From Chara braunii (taxonomy: Eukaryota; Streptophyta; Charophyceae; Charales; Characeae), in NCBI GenBank assembly GCA_003427395.1, contig BFEA01000233.1, positions 154,341-187,220 on the forward strand: a stretch of DNA of 32,880 nt. Direction: 5' to 3'. Position numbers and translations under genes: made by a program. The notes beneath the pieces are model-generated. The model searched no databases. It worked only from the letters and a program-made list of their open reading frames with translations, and was not told where the DNA came from. Shown in pieces: positions 1-9,929 of this stretch (position 1 is its first letter; the number at the start of each line of letters is the position of its first letter).

Positions 1-322
1 GGAATGGAGGAAAAGGGGGGCGGGAGGAGGGGCAGGACGAGCAGATAACCAGAGACTATAGACTCCTCTTCAATGATTGGACCAAGCTGGAAGACTCAAT
101 CGCATTGCGGCCAAGTGATCATTTCCCCGTAGTCTGGTAGGCAAGGCATGGTATGAGGGAGGGTGAGGAGCGGCTTTATAAGAGCAGTTAGACTGCTAGG
201 GTCTATGGATAGCAATAGGCGGCCCAAAAAAAGGGCTGAAGAGGCAGATCTAGCTGACTAGAATCTACAGTAGAAACCAAGCATGGACGTCTGCATAAAC
301 ATGTGATATGATATGATGTGCA
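1..322. other. Unassigned sequence
   Basis: I see no gene, tRNA-like box or clear repeat here. The open frames are short and lack recognisable motifs. The right edge is set by the conserved GGGACGCTGG head of the first hairpin retroposon. Confidence 0.4.
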
Positions 323-465
323 GGGACGCTGGACCCGGTTTCCAGCAGGTGTCGCTCCCCACCAATAGACGGAGCCACCATGAGAAGTAGTAGTGGTGTC
401 TGCTTTCACCAGCACCACTACCACCTCCTCTGGCCGTTTTTTCAAAAAAAAAAAAAAAAAAAAAA
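323..465 (+). repeat. Hairpin retroposon, copy 1
   Basis: The copy starts with GGGACGCTGG and ends in a run of about 21 A. Three stem-loops follow one another. Hairpin 1 is GCTGGA-CCCGGTT-TCCAGC. Hairpin 2 pairs GCTCC with GGAGC around CCACCAATAGAC. Hairpin 3 pairs GTAGTGGTG with CACCACTAC. The A tail implies retroposition. The family resembles a degenerate tRNA-derived SINE, but its superfamily is not known to me. Confidence 0.7.
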
Positions 466-983
466 CAACAACAACTTCCATTCCACCATTGATCGGGCAT
501 ACACCAAGCACTTCAATCAGCATCACCAAGCTCGGTCCAAATCCTCTCCCAACTCTTAAGTTCCGTATCTGAAACCAGGGGACTGCGCCCCTGATAGGTT
601 GATAATTCTGGTATAACAGCGACGTCCAGATCCCGCCCGCTGACTGTCCCCACAACACTCTCCTATCCCTCCACAGTCAACCAGGATTACTGACCCCTGT
701 CAGCCGGGACTGGCCCATGGCAGGAGCATGGTAGTGCCCCTCTGCACGTGTCCCCCATAGCGCCCTCGCGCCTTCCTCCCCCACGCGCTGCCACCCCACC
801 AACAAGTTCTGGCACAGCGCCACCTTTGTTGCAGCGACACCAACGTGATCCCCTGTTGCCCAGACGCCGCCTCCTTGGCGGCACGCGTGTGTTACCGCAG
901 CGCTAACGTGGCCGCTGCGCATAGCTTTCTTTTTTTTGGGAAACTTCTGATTTCTCCCTCCTTCAGGCTGTTGTTTTTTTCCC
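466..983. other. Unassigned sequence
   Basis: The left part is GC-rich and the right part contains T runs. No protein motif, tRNA-like box or repeat match inside the window was found. Confidence 0.4.
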
Positions 984-1210
984 TTTTTTTTTTTTTTTTT
1001 TTTGTTAAGAGAATTAGCCCTTGTGTAAACCCTCTATCCCAGCGGTGGTAAGAGAACCGCCAGGATTGAGGATTTCTCTATCGGGCTGCTCCATCTATTG
1101 GTGGGGAGCGGCACCTCCTGGAAACTGGGTCCAGCGTCCCATTGATACATCTTATCAGACCAAGATGGTGTTTGTTATTTTCCTGAGGCTGTGGACTTCT
1201 CAGACAGTCT
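984..1210 (-). repeat. Hairpin retroposon, copy 2
   Basis: This is a reverse-oriented copy: a T run (984-1003) at left and the conserved head ending GCGTCCC at 1140 at right. Hairpin 3 pairs CCTCTATCC with GGATTGAGG around the loop GGTAAGAG, a stem quite unlike that of copy 1. The flank at 1141-1210 matches the flank of copy 5 near 9.93-10.01 kb (shared words GGTGTTTG and AGGCTGTGG), so the full element is about 230 bp. It faces copy 3 head to head. Confidence 0.7.
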
Positions 1211-1228
1211 CAGAAAATTGTTGTGTCT

Positions 1229-1368
1229 GGGATGCTGGACCCGTTTTCCAGCAGGTGCTACTCCCCACCAATAGACGGAGTCTCCCTTGGGGTGTTAGCA
1301 GTGATTGCTTTTATCAACACCCCTAGCACCGAACCCAAGAGATGTTTCCAAAAAAGGGAAAAAAAAGG
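1229..1368 (+). repeat. Hairpin retroposon, copy 3
   Basis: The head is GGGATGCTGG. Hairpin 1 is GCTGGA...TCCAGC. Hairpin 2 is ACTCC...GGAGT, where most copies have GCTCC...GGAGC, so both sides of the outer pair have changed together. Hairpin 3 pairs GGGGTGTT with AACACCCC. An A-rich stretch with a few G closes the copy. Confidence 0.7.
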
Positions 1369-1949
1369 ACACGCCCTAGTGTGAATGTGCCCTCAGAACA
1401 GATCATGCATGTTGCGGTCCGTGTCCAGGTTCATTCTGAGAGGGGCTGTAGGGGATGTGCTGTCTGCTTGAGGTGGGGCGGTGGAGTTTGCAATTGTGCT
1501 TTCACCTTCTTTTTTTTTCTTCTTTTTTCTATGCTCTTCTCTCAACTTCTGTTTCTTATCCTTCCAATACCTACTCCTAAGACTATCTAGAGGGGACCCC
1601 TGCAAGCATAGTTTCCTCTCTCTGTGAAGGGGAGATTTCATGTTGCCCCTTGCCCCTAATGGTTAGGGTATAGGGTTGGGGCCGCCAGTGGGGGTCTGGC
1701 TAACACAAAGACCGAGACCTGCCATTAGCTGTGCCTCCCTTTCTCATCGTCCCCCACCCTTCATCGAGTAGCAGCAGAGGCTATGGCCAACACTCTCCCA
1801 CACACCACACACCACACACAACCCACTCGCGCTCACACTCACACCCGTGTTGGTCATAGACCCCACTAATACCGATCAGGGGTATCCAGAGGACTATCAT
1901 AGTCCGTTGTTTTTGTTATTTTTTTTTTCGTTTGTGTGTGTGTTGTCAT
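1369..1949. other. Mostly unassigned, with a CA-rich microsatellite
   Basis: Apart from the short motif at 1375-1394, the only structure is a CA-rich stretch at about 1798-1850, built from ACACC and ACAC words. No coding signal was seen. The T and GT runs near 1915-1945 precede the tRNA-like block. Confidence 0.4.
1375..1394. repeat. Short dispersed motif, possible MITE end
   Basis: CCTAGTGTGAATGTGCCCTC is close to the reverse complement of two motifs at 3980-3999 and 4050-4069 (GAGGGCNTGTTCACACT). It may be the terminal repeat of a DNA transposon. No partner end was identified here. Confidence 0.35.
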
Positions 1950-2013
1950 ATTGGCTATACTTGGTAAAGCACGCAAGTGGCATTCAGGAGGTCTTGGGTT
2001 CAATCCCCATTGG
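1950..2013 (+). repeat. tRNA-derived SINE head
   Basis: TTGGCTATACTTGGTAAAGC is a good A box (TGGC-N-TACTTGGTAAAGCAC) and GGGTTCAATCCCC at 1996-2008 is a good B box. Spacing is tRNA-like. The acceptor ends do not pair convincingly, so this is a SINE promoter head or tRNA pseudogene, not a functional tRNA. I cannot place the 3' end of the element. Confidence 0.6.
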
Positions 2014-2553
2014 CCTCATGTACCTTCCTGCGCAAGCTTGGCACCCGCCACCTAGAGATATGCCATTGGTCCCACCAAGTGGCATTGAGCAGAGACTGCC
2101 GATGCTCATAGGGGGAGGGGACCGGAGGGGAGGCACAGTGACTGGCCCATCGAAGAAGCTTGGTCCTGATGCTACTGGCTGACCCCTGGCCGGTATTGCT
2201 CATCTGCTGCAGCAGGTATCGCACCTGCTGGTGGGTGCAGCTCCCGCATGTTCCCTCTTTGGAGGCTTGAGCTCGGATGTGGCTGCTACGGGGTTCCCGT
2301 AATACTATAATGACAGTAAAAAAGGCCTGAAAGGCCGTCCTGTCCAAGGTACGAAAAGCTCGAGGACTTTGTACCATCCATTCAAGTGTAGTTGAATTTG
2401 GCTCAACTGCCCAAGGCACTTGCAGAGCGCGCACTTCACTGGTTAAAGTGAGAGACACAACGACAATAAAAACTAATTCAATTGGTTGGGCTCAAGGAAT
2501 TAGCCTTCAAAAAAGAAAAAAATCGCTATACTTTCCCCGCCACAAAAAAAAAA
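2014..2553. other. Unassigned sequence
   Basis: This may include the body of the SINE whose head is at 1950-2013. A long reverse-strand frame at 2000-2458 carries no motif I recognise and overlaps the SINE head, so I do not call it a gene. Confidence 0.35.
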
Positions 2554-2655
2554 ACACTGTACAGTGTACACTAAAAAAAAACATGACTGTGGCAGACTGT
2601 TTGGTTGGACTTTCACCGACTCATCAGGAGGTTGAACCTGGACAGACAGTCTGCC
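2554..2655. other. Palindrome and stem-closed tRNA-like segment
   Basis: ACACTGTACAGTGT at 2554-2567 is a perfect palindrome. GGCAGACTGT (2591-2600) pairs perfectly with ACAGTCTGCC (2646-2655), enclosing about 45 bases that include a weak B-box-like GAGGTTGAACC. It could be a decayed tRNA-like module or a foldback. Confidence 0.4.
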
Positions 2656-3050
2656 CAGGATGCATTCGACTGGTGGGATAAGGACTCACCACATAGCCCA
2701 CAATTAGCGATACCCCTCAGAGAGAAAAGTTGTCTACTCTACTTTACTCACAGTCTCACACCAACCTTGCAATCCTAGCAGACTGCCGGTCCAAACCCCT
2801 GACAAGAAGGGCAGTAAATCTGAGAGTAGGTGGGTGGGTGTAAGAACAAAAGACTTAAGAAAAAAAGAAAAAAAAGAAGAAGATTATGTACAAGGACACT
2901 CCTCCCGACAGACATGGACAAGAAAAACAAGACAGGGCAGCACCCACCTGTCCTTTCCATTTCTATTTTTTCAATCTTGATTTGTGTGTGTCATCCTTGC
3001 GTAGAGCCCATGGTAATCTTCTCTGTTTCATTCCTTTTATAAATATATAT

Positions 3051-3235
3051 ATAGTCAAACAGAGCTGCCCGGTAAACCGTAGGCAGAGAGGGAGAAGAGG
3101 ACAACAAACGAGGGGCTGTGGCAATATATATATATCGTCAAATAGATATGTATATATATAAATAGTCAAACAGAGCTGCCCAGTAAGCCGTAGGCAGAGA
3201 GGGAGAAGAGGACAACAAAAGAGGGGCTGTGTATA
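3051..3235. repeat. Direct repeat, about 74 bp, offset 111 bp
   Basis: The units start at 3051 and 3162 with ATAGTCAAACAGAGCTGCCC and end near GAGGGGCTGTG. They differ at only a few positions. The spacer and both flanks are (AT)n-like, so the duplication probably arose with microsatellite instability. Confidence 0.8.
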
Positions 3236-3338
3236 TATGTATATATATATTATACATATTTAAACAGGTTCCATTTATTATTAACTGAAAGGCAAACGGA
3301 CCGTCCACCCCACATAAAGCCCGGGTCTGGGGGCATTA

Positions 3339-3373
3339 CCCAGAGTCATGCTTTTGCCCAGAGTCATGCTTTT
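3339..3373. repeat. Short tandem repeat, 17 bp x 2
   Basis: CCCAGAGTCATGCTTTT occurs twice in a row, separated by one base. No other feature explains it. Confidence 0.7.
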
Positions 3374-3523
3374 GATGGGACCCTGCGGATGTCCTGATGG
3401 AAATGGATCTGTGCGAGTCAACCCACCTGTCCCTAGACCCACCGCCATTCTGCACCGAACCCTATCCGATAGGGACGAAAATGATGCAGTAAGTTCAGAA
3501 GGTCCATCATTATCCCTATCAGT

Positions 3524-3758
3524 GAAACCATCCCTGAATACCAACTGCCCTAGATCAGTTGGTAAACGACTGAACTGTTGAAATACAGACCTGAGTTCGA
3601 ACTCGAACTCCACCGGAAGTCGATGAGCAAAACACTGCAATTCTGAATTACCTCGGGCCGGTCAGTTCAAATGATGATATCTCAAGGCCGTAGCCCGTTA
3701 TAAAAGAAGAAGCAGAAGCAGAAGAAGAACAAGAAGAACAAGAAGAAACCATCCCTGA
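3524..3758 (+). repeat. tRNA-derived SINE, intact copy with TSD
   Basis: The SINE body is about 3538-3744. It has an A box at 3550-3566 (CTAGATCAGTTGGTAAAC) and a B box at about 3592-3603 (GAGTTCGAACTC). A unique 3' part ends in a purine-rich GAAGAAGCAG-type tail. A perfect 14-bp duplication GAAACCATCCCTGA flanks it at 3524-3537 and 3745-3758, which fixes both ends and indicates target-primed retroposition. A second copy at 4464-4787 aligns along its whole length. Confidence 0.85.
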
Positions 3759-3979
3759 TTGGCTTCTTTGACAGACTTGGCGGGCGCAAACCCTTGGAAC
3801 ATAGACATCCAGGTAAACAGCTTGCTTTATGTTTTGAGGCGAGCCCCATCATTACTGTCGCACTGGGGAGAGTATTCGACTTCATGGCCTGGACGGTTGC
3901 TACTCGCCCATTGGCCAGGTACACACTCCACAATTAATGCCTTCAAGGTAGAGTGGAGCACAATCTTTAGGCACAATGT

Positions 3980-4069
3980 GAGGGCTTGTTCACACTAAGT
4001 GCTCCCAGGAATGCATCTGAACGGTGATCAGATTCACATGCATTCAACAGAGGGCATGTTCACACTGAA
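3980..4069. repeat. Paired GAGGGC-TGTTCACACT motifs
   Basis: GAGGGCTTGTTCACACTAAG at 3980-3999 and GAGGGCATGTTCACACTGAA at 4050-4069 are near-identical direct copies. Further AGTGTGAA words at 4079-4087 and 4122-4130 are in the opposite sense. These may be remains of terminal inverted repeats of overlapping DNA MITEs; boundaries are unclear. Confidence 0.4.
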
Positions 4070-4257
4070 GGATGAACTCAGTGTGAAAGGGAGAGGCCCC
4101 GAACTCCATTTGGTCTTGGCCTAGTGTGAAGGTTTTTGACAGATTCAAATCTTCACCACAAGGCAGTGAATCTGATGGTCTCCTCTGGCCACTGCATGCC
4201 AGCCTGCACTTTGTGGCTGTGGGCCCCCCGACTCCTCTGTCCCGCCGGAAACAACGA

Positions 4258-4431
4258 GTACCTACCACGTTTATAGGCGTTAACGTGGTGGATGAATTGG
4301 TGCGCTGCGCGGGTCTGAATTCATTCGCGTCAGAGGGGGCACCAGTACCTACCACGTTTTTAGGCGTTAACGTGATGGATGAATCGGTGCGCCGCGGGGG
4401 TCTGTATTCATTCGTGTCAGAGGGGGGCTAA
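4258..4431. repeat. Tandem repeat, 87 bp x 2
   Basis: The units 4258-4344 and 4345-4431 differ at about eight scattered sites. Each contains the GGCGTTAACGTG word and near-palindromic CCACGTT...AACGTG. The length is 29 codons, so frames stay open across both, but in the open + frame all differences fall at codon positions 1 and 2. That argues against selection on this protein. Confidence 0.8.
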
Positions 4432-4452
4432 GACTCAACCAGGTACTGGTGG

Positions 4453-4798
4453 TGGCATGGTGCGCCAACGGGCCTAGCTTAGGGCCTCGCCACATCACTG
4501 TCGAAATGCAAAAAGTGCGAGTGCACCTTCCTCAGAAAGTGGCAAGATGCATCGGTTGCTATTCATAGTAACGGATGCATCTGGTCACACGCCGCGGGAA
4601 CATGCACTTGTACTTTTTCCGATTCTTCAGTAGTGTGGCGAGGCCCTTAGTCGGTACATCCACAAACTGTTGAAACACAGACCCGTGTTCGAATCCAGCT
4701 ACTGTCAGATGAAAAGAATAAAATCATTCCGGATTACCTGGGGCTGGTCAGTTCAATGATGATATCTCAAGGTCGTCGCCCTCTTAATGGCATGGTGC
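4453..4798 (+). repeat. tRNA-derived SINE, second copy, split by a MITE
   Basis: The SINE spans 4464-4787 and is flanked by the 11-bp duplication TGGCATGGTGC (4453-4463 and 4788-4798). Its A box is broken after CTAGCTTA by the MITE at 4482-4646. With the MITE and one TTA disregarded, it lines up position for position with the copy at 3.5 kb. The B box is GTGTTCGAATCC (about 4686-4697). Without the insertion the SINE would be about 156 bp. Confidence 0.85.
4482..4646. mobile_element. Tourist-like MITE with TTA target duplication
   Basis: The 165-bp element has terminal inverted repeats GGGCCTCGCCACA...TGTGGCGAGGCCC, extended by less perfect ACTG/CAGT. It is flanked by TTA at 4479-4481 and 4647-4649. 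The GGGCC start and 3-bp TTA duplication are what PIF/Harbinger (Tourist) MITEs show; the family assignment is inferred from that alone. It holds no coding capacity. Confidence 0.8.
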
Positions 4799-5207
4799 AT
4801 CAGGGAAACCAGCATGCCACCACTGGGGCCACGACCCACTAGCATGGTATTATACGCCGGAACAGTGGTGGGTGAGGCATTTTAGGAATTAAAAAAATGG
4901 TTTCCACAATTTCTTCAGATTTAAAAAACTCATTTTTTTTCCAACGATTTAAAAGAGAGCCAAATACAGCTCTGGGTGCTCCGGTCAGCCAATGGGCTGG
5001 GAGCAACCATCGAATTGGTCCCTCTTTTTCTGGATGAGTGATCAATTCAGCCAATGGGCTGAGTACTCTGTAGATCTTCACCGTCAGACCGTTACGGTTT
5101 TCTCGCAGTACACACAACTCTGTTTTCTTTTTGACAGCCTTTTTGTGCACACGATTCACCGTAGGAGAGTCTGGAAAACACCCCCTACACTGATCAAAAG
5201 CATGCTC
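4799..5207. other. Unassigned sequence
   Basis: A 162-residue reverse-strand frame covers much of this stretch (4839-5327), but it contains the poly-T region of the next retroposon and has no recognised motif. CCAATGGGCTG occurs twice, near 4988 and 5051. No gene is called. Confidence 0.35.
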
Positions 5208-5305
5208 TTTTTTCTTTTTTTTTTCTTTTTTTTTTTTCTGAACATCATTCTGTGGCTCCTCTATCCGCATAGTGGTAAGAGAGCCGCCCAGATGGATGGC
5301 CACAG
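5208..5305 (-). repeat. Hairpin retroposon fragment, copy 4a
   Basis: A T-rich run (5208-5239) is followed by CTCTATCCGCATAGTGGTAAG, an A-box-like hairpin-3 segment related to copy 2, closed by weak TGGC/GCCA pairing. Hairpins 1 and 2 are missing, so this is only the 3' part. It lies directly beside copy 4b in the same orientation. Confidence 0.5.
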
Positions 5306-5329
5306 TTAGGATGACTCCAGAGTCCAAAC

Positions 5330-5471
5330 TTTTTTTTTTTTTTTTTTTTTTTAAACACCAGTCCCCCCGCTAGGAGAGGGGATAAGAGAGCACCCCCTCC
5401 TAGAGAGCGACCTGGTTGCTCCACTCTATTGGTGGGGAGCTGCACTTGCTGGGAAACGGGTCCAGCGTCCC
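5330..5471 (-). repeat. Hairpin retroposon, copy 4b
   Basis: The copy has a T run of about 23 at left and a head ending GCGTCCC at 5471. Hairpin 3 pairs CTAGGAGAGGGG with CCCCCTCCTAG around GATAAGAGAG. Hairpin 2 is GCTCC...GGAGC. Hairpin 1 is GCTGGGAAACGGGTCCAGC with one A-C mismatch next to the loop. Confidence 0.7.
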
Positions 5472-6440
5472 GGTATTATTAGATGAATGACAACTTTAAA
5501 AAAATCGCCACTTGACGAGTTTGACAAAAGGTCTGATCAATACAGTTGGATGGTGGGGATCCTGCCTCTTTGGCTTGTCTGCAAGCCGCCATCTTTGTAA
5601 GTTACAGCCTAGCTGGATTCCTCCCCTTATAATAAGAAGATACAGGCCTGGACCCCTCTATGATGAGAATATATAGGCTTAGACCCCTCTAGGCCCAAAC
5701 CAAGACAGTTGAACTATGCAAAATTATTTGGAGGTGGGGATGGGTCCATGAACTCTGTGGCAGGCCTCATTTGAAATGTAGGATCAAGGGTGGAGGCCCG
5801 GTGGAGCAATTTAAAAATCTCAGGTGAACCCCCTGATGATACCTCCCCCTCGACCCTTTGCGATCTCCCTGGACTCTGGGTTATTCAGCCATCTGTGACT
5901 GAATTCATGATTTTCGTCAGGTTTTTTTTTTCCCCAGTCATTCAGATAATTGATACTGTCCACTACGCGTTCCCATTCTCCCAAGATAGAAGTTTTGGGT
6001 CTAAGTAACAATGGTCCCACTTGTTGGCTGGTCCTGTTGGGCGTCTTCCATTCGTTGCAAGTGCATCTTGCCATCCATATGCCCAACAGTACTGCTTTTC
6101 ACCCCTTCCAATACCAGTTATCATCAAAAGTTAGGTCCATTTCCATTCCAACAGGTCCGTTGGAGGTCTTCTATCCTTGCTCCTTCGCAGAATAGGAAAT
6201 TTCAAATTTCTCCTCACTTTTTTCCAGGACTCGGACTCTCCATGGGTCTTCTTTTTCTATCCATAAGGGCTGGGTTGGTCTGTTGCGCACAATTTGCTGT
6301 TTTCGATTATGCCCCAGGGCTCAACTAACAACATTCCTGGTTCCTCCATCTGTACTAACACCACCCAGTCCAGGGATCGTACCCAGTCCCCCTCTATAAA
6401 CTGTGGGCCTGTGCTACAAACCCGGGTGCCCAGGTGGCCA
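5472..6440. other. Unassigned sequence upstream of LINE 1
   Basis: Reverse-strand frames at 5820-6086 and 6257-6457 are open for 88 and 66 residues. I do not recognise them. They could be diverged LINE ORF1 sequence in the opposite orientation, but no zinc knuckle or RNA-binding motif is visible. No promoter or tRNA-like box was found. Confidence 0.35.
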
Positions 6441-6446
6441 GTCCCA

Positions 6447-8635
6447 GCTCTTCCCAAAGAATTCTGGATCCACTACTGGGACCTGCTTAAAATAGATCTG
6501 ATGGCATACATACATGCAGCCCAGCAGGAGGGGCGCTTTGGGGATCTGATGGGACAGGGAGTTACCACCCTGATCTATAAGAAAGGAGACAAGGCGGAGA
6601 TTAGAAACTACCGGCCTATCACACTTCTTCCCCTCCCCTACAAAATGGTAGCTAAAGCCCTGGGTAACCGCTTACTACCATGGATGGGAAACCTCGTACA
6701 CATAGACCAGACAGGATTCATGCCTTAACGAAACATTCAAGACAACATTCTACTGGTCAATGAAACAATCAAATATGCAAAGCAGAGAGGAGTGGAGGCG
6801 ACGATAATGTTCATAGACTTTGAGAAAGCCTATGATCATGTAGACTGGGAATTTTTGGAACTCTATCTACAAAAAGTAAATTTCGGACACAATTTCAAAC
6901 ATTGGATCCACACTCTACATCAATCTGCTGCCACTAACGTAATGATAAATGGCCATATGTCTCCTCCCTTCCCACTGCAGAGATCGGTCCGACAAGGAGA
7001 CCCTATTGCCCCACTGCTCTTTGTGATCGTTATGGAAGCTCTGGCAGCACTCATCCGTTCAAATCAGGCCATAGAACGCATCGACATCCCATAAATCCCG
7101 GCACATAAGATCCCTATCACCTCCCTGTTTGCTGATGACTTGACGGTCCTCATCAAGGCGAACGCAACCAGTTTTCATGCACTGGCTCAAACCATCCACA
7201 TCTTTTCGATAGCCGCAGATATGAAAGTCAATTGGGGCGCGAAAACAGAAGGATGGTGGCTGAGCGCAGAACACACCCCCCCTCCAGAACAACCCCCGGT
7301 AAACTGGAGAGCAAAGGAGGAAGCCATCTGCGTCTTCGGTCTTCGGCTAACAGCCTTAGGCCCCTCGAAAGACCATGGAGACAGCCTGGTCCAAACAGCT
7401 ATACAAGCAATGGCCAATTGGAAGGGCTTCCACACTTCCTTGGTGGGCCGCACATTAGCAATCAACAACGCAGTCTTGTCTACCATTTGGTACAAAATGG
7501 CCTTCTGGGCCCTGACGCCACACCAACTATCCTATCTTAGGAATGCAACTGCAGCCTTCTTATGGCGTAATGACCATGAACTAGCAAGCTGCATCAAACG
7601 TGTGGCCTGGGCCCAAGTAGCCCAACCAAGAAACAAAGGCGGGCTGACAATAATTGACCCAGGTGACCAAATAAAAACACTACTATTCAAAATCATCATA
7701 CGGCTATTAATGGTGGAAGATATATCATGGGCCCCACTTGCTTACATCCAACTGTCAAACTTGGCCCCGCCAACAACATTGGACCGGTCGATCCACCCAC
7801 TACAGTGGCTAACGAACCCCGCATGGTCGATCCCGACAGCCCCAAAAACAGCGGACATCCACTCACAAACACAAGCCACTAAAGTTGTCCAAACCAATGA
7901 TCCGCTATGGCCCTCCCTCCTTAAGCTATGGAGAGATATAGGACCGACTAAGGTTCCACCTCAGCCTAGATGGCATGAGGTTTGGCGCCAACCTTGGTTT
8001 GGAAATCCAACTGATGCCAACTGCGCAACGAGCACTCCAATGGCAGATCATCCACAGATGCCTCCCTACGCCGGACTGGATGGTGTCCCGCTCAGACCTA
8101 GAACAGAAGGGGATACTTTCCCCTGTCTGCTCTTACTGTGGCTTCTCGTCCCAGAGCTGATCTGGAACACTGCCTTCTCTATTGCCCAATGGTGAGACAA
8201 ACCTGGCAGTGGTGGAGCGCAGCCTGGCATCACCTCACAGGGAAGGCCCTGCCCTGGGACCTGACCCTCATCCTGCTGGCCCAACAGCAGAACATTCCGG
8301 ATGATTGGACACCCTTCCAGCACAACCTTTTCCAATACACCCGCCTGGAAGTTCTCATGACAGCATGGAGGGCCAGGTGCTCCCACGGACGCCACGAGCA
8401 TACCTTTGGTTACCCTCAGGCAAAACAACACATCATAGATACAGTGAGGATGTCCATCCACAAAGCTTGGGTCAAACTGAAGGACGAACTCAAACAGACA
8501 ACAGATCAAACAAAAAGAACAGAACAGACCAAAACCTTCGAACTCAAATGGCTGGATCCAGCAAAGAAAATAGGAGAACTGAACCCAAAACACAGAATAC
8601 AATGGAAACCATGGTGGATGGACGAGGCAGGTTGA
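6447..8635 (+). pseudogene. LINE 1: L1-like non-LTR retrotransposon ORF2, 3' part
   Basis: This encodes the reverse transcriptase half of an L1-type ORF2, which copies element RNA into DNA at the target site. Visible motifs in order: YRPITLL (near 6610), FIDFEKAYDHVDW (near 6810), RQGDPIAPLLF (near 6990), the catalytic box SLFADDLTVL (FADD at 7128-7139), then a zf-RVT region with LQWQIIHRCLPTPDW and CSYCGFSS...DLEHCLLYC (8010-8190). The endonuclease half is absent, so the copy is 5'-truncated near 6440. In-frame TAA codons lie at 6726-6728 and 7092-7094, and the frame changes near 8000 and near 8150. Compared with LINE 2, about 200 residues between WHEVWRQPW and MPTAQRALQW are missing near 8000. 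It is inactive. Confidence 0.85.
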
Positions 8636-8689
8636 CAATGGCGTGCCTTGCCAACCTTCCTCCGACCTATACCTGGACAACCCATAATT

Positions 8690-8985
8690 GAGAGGGCGAC
8701 AGCCACCCACCACCACTCTCCAAGACATCACCCCTGCCCCTCCGCCGATCTCTGCCCCCCCCAGAGACCCCCCTGCCCACCCAACCACCCCCTCCGCCGG
8801 CACTCCCCACTGAAGACCCACCTTCACTACCCCCATCTCCCCCACCATTCACTGAAGACCCCTCTCTGAGCTCCCTGCACCCCCCCCCACCGCTCCCCTC
8901 TCAACCCCCTCCACCACAAAACCCACCCCCACTAACCCCCCCCGCACCCGGATCCCCGACTTTCTACTCCAGATAACTGAATTTG
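8690..8985 (+). other. C-rich 3' tail of LINE 1
   Basis: Directly after the LINE stop is a tract of nearly 300 bases dominated by CCCC, CCAC and CTCC words with almost no G. A similar tract follows LINE 2 (25790-26190). It is therefore probably the 3' untranslated region of this LINE family and not a chance simple repeat. A 260-residue reverse frame crossing it is a by-product of the low complexity. Confidence 0.6.
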
Positions 8986-9925
8986 ACACTACTCAGTCCA
9001 GCTAACAGATACTCACAAGACCTGGCCAGGCGACATCTTTGGCAGCAACTCCAAGACCACACAACAAGACAGACAGCAAAAGGACAAAGCTGGAGGGAAG
9101 GAAGGAGGGACAGACTTCTCCAAGACACCCATTGAACAACGAAACTCAGTGACAAGGAACAGACAGATTGGGTAAAAGGAAGCAAAATGGCTGGTGGGCG
9201 ATGGGAGAGAGAACAAGACCCTCGAGAAGTTGCATGACCTCACTCAGGGAAATGCACAGACACGCTAAAATGTTGTCCCGACACAACACAACCCACAGCA
9301 ATGATAGAAACCATACCTTAAGGCACTAAGTTCCAAGGGTGGGGATTGGGGAACGGGCAGGTTGTGCTGGCCTACATACATTGCTCCGGAACATGGTGAT
9401 AGTATTGATAGCAAAGAATGAGACAACAAGAGAAAGGCTGGGCGAATAAAGACAAGCACAACACTATTTGGCAATCATGATCTGATCCAAGTAAGCCTGG
9501 CAACACACATGGGACCAGAGCATACTATCACCTACAGTGAACCATCATGTAGGGAGCCAACAAGAGCAGAGATATGAAGACAAGAGACATGTATACTATG
9601 CTAAATGTTAAGCTAGACGTAGGCGTGCAGGTAGACAAGCAGATGCAGAGAGCCAACATAGACGCAGCCAACAACATCAGAGTTATGTAGGCAAGAGGCA
9701 AGGTACCTGTCAAGGGTCGCTGATGACGCCTTCTTCTGGCCACCATCACAAATACATCTGGGTAAAACAATGTTCAGCCAAATAGTCAAGGGGAATAGAA
9801 CATAAAGGGTTGACAGACACAGACATAGTATCAGTCAAATAGGGGGGCTGCAGAAACAAGGGCTGGGTTAATAGATAAGGGGTGCTCCTAAAAAGGGAAG
9901 GGTGATTCTAGCAGCTCCATGGGAT
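8986..9925. other. Purine-rich and unassigned sequence
   Basis: The first part (to about 9250) is rich in AG and ACAG words and may continue the LINE 3' region; the purine-rich stretch after LINE 2's C-rich tail is similar in character. The rest contains no gene, tRNA-like box or repeat that I can match. No poly(A) tail marking the LINE end was located. Confidence 0.35.
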
Positions 9926-9929
9926 AAAG

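Noticed and set aside
1950-2013. Functional tRNA gene
   Set aside because: A and B boxes are present, but the acceptor arms do not pair and the anticodon arm is not convincing; a SINE head is more likely.
8066-8848. 260-residue reverse-strand open frame
   Set aside because: It is antisense to the LINE 1 C-terminus and its C-rich tail; the low stop frequency follows from base composition and it has no motif.
9528-9770. 80-residue reverse frame with hydrophobic stretches
   Set aside because: The sequence is AC/AG-rich, no family is recognisable, and nothing nearby supports expression.
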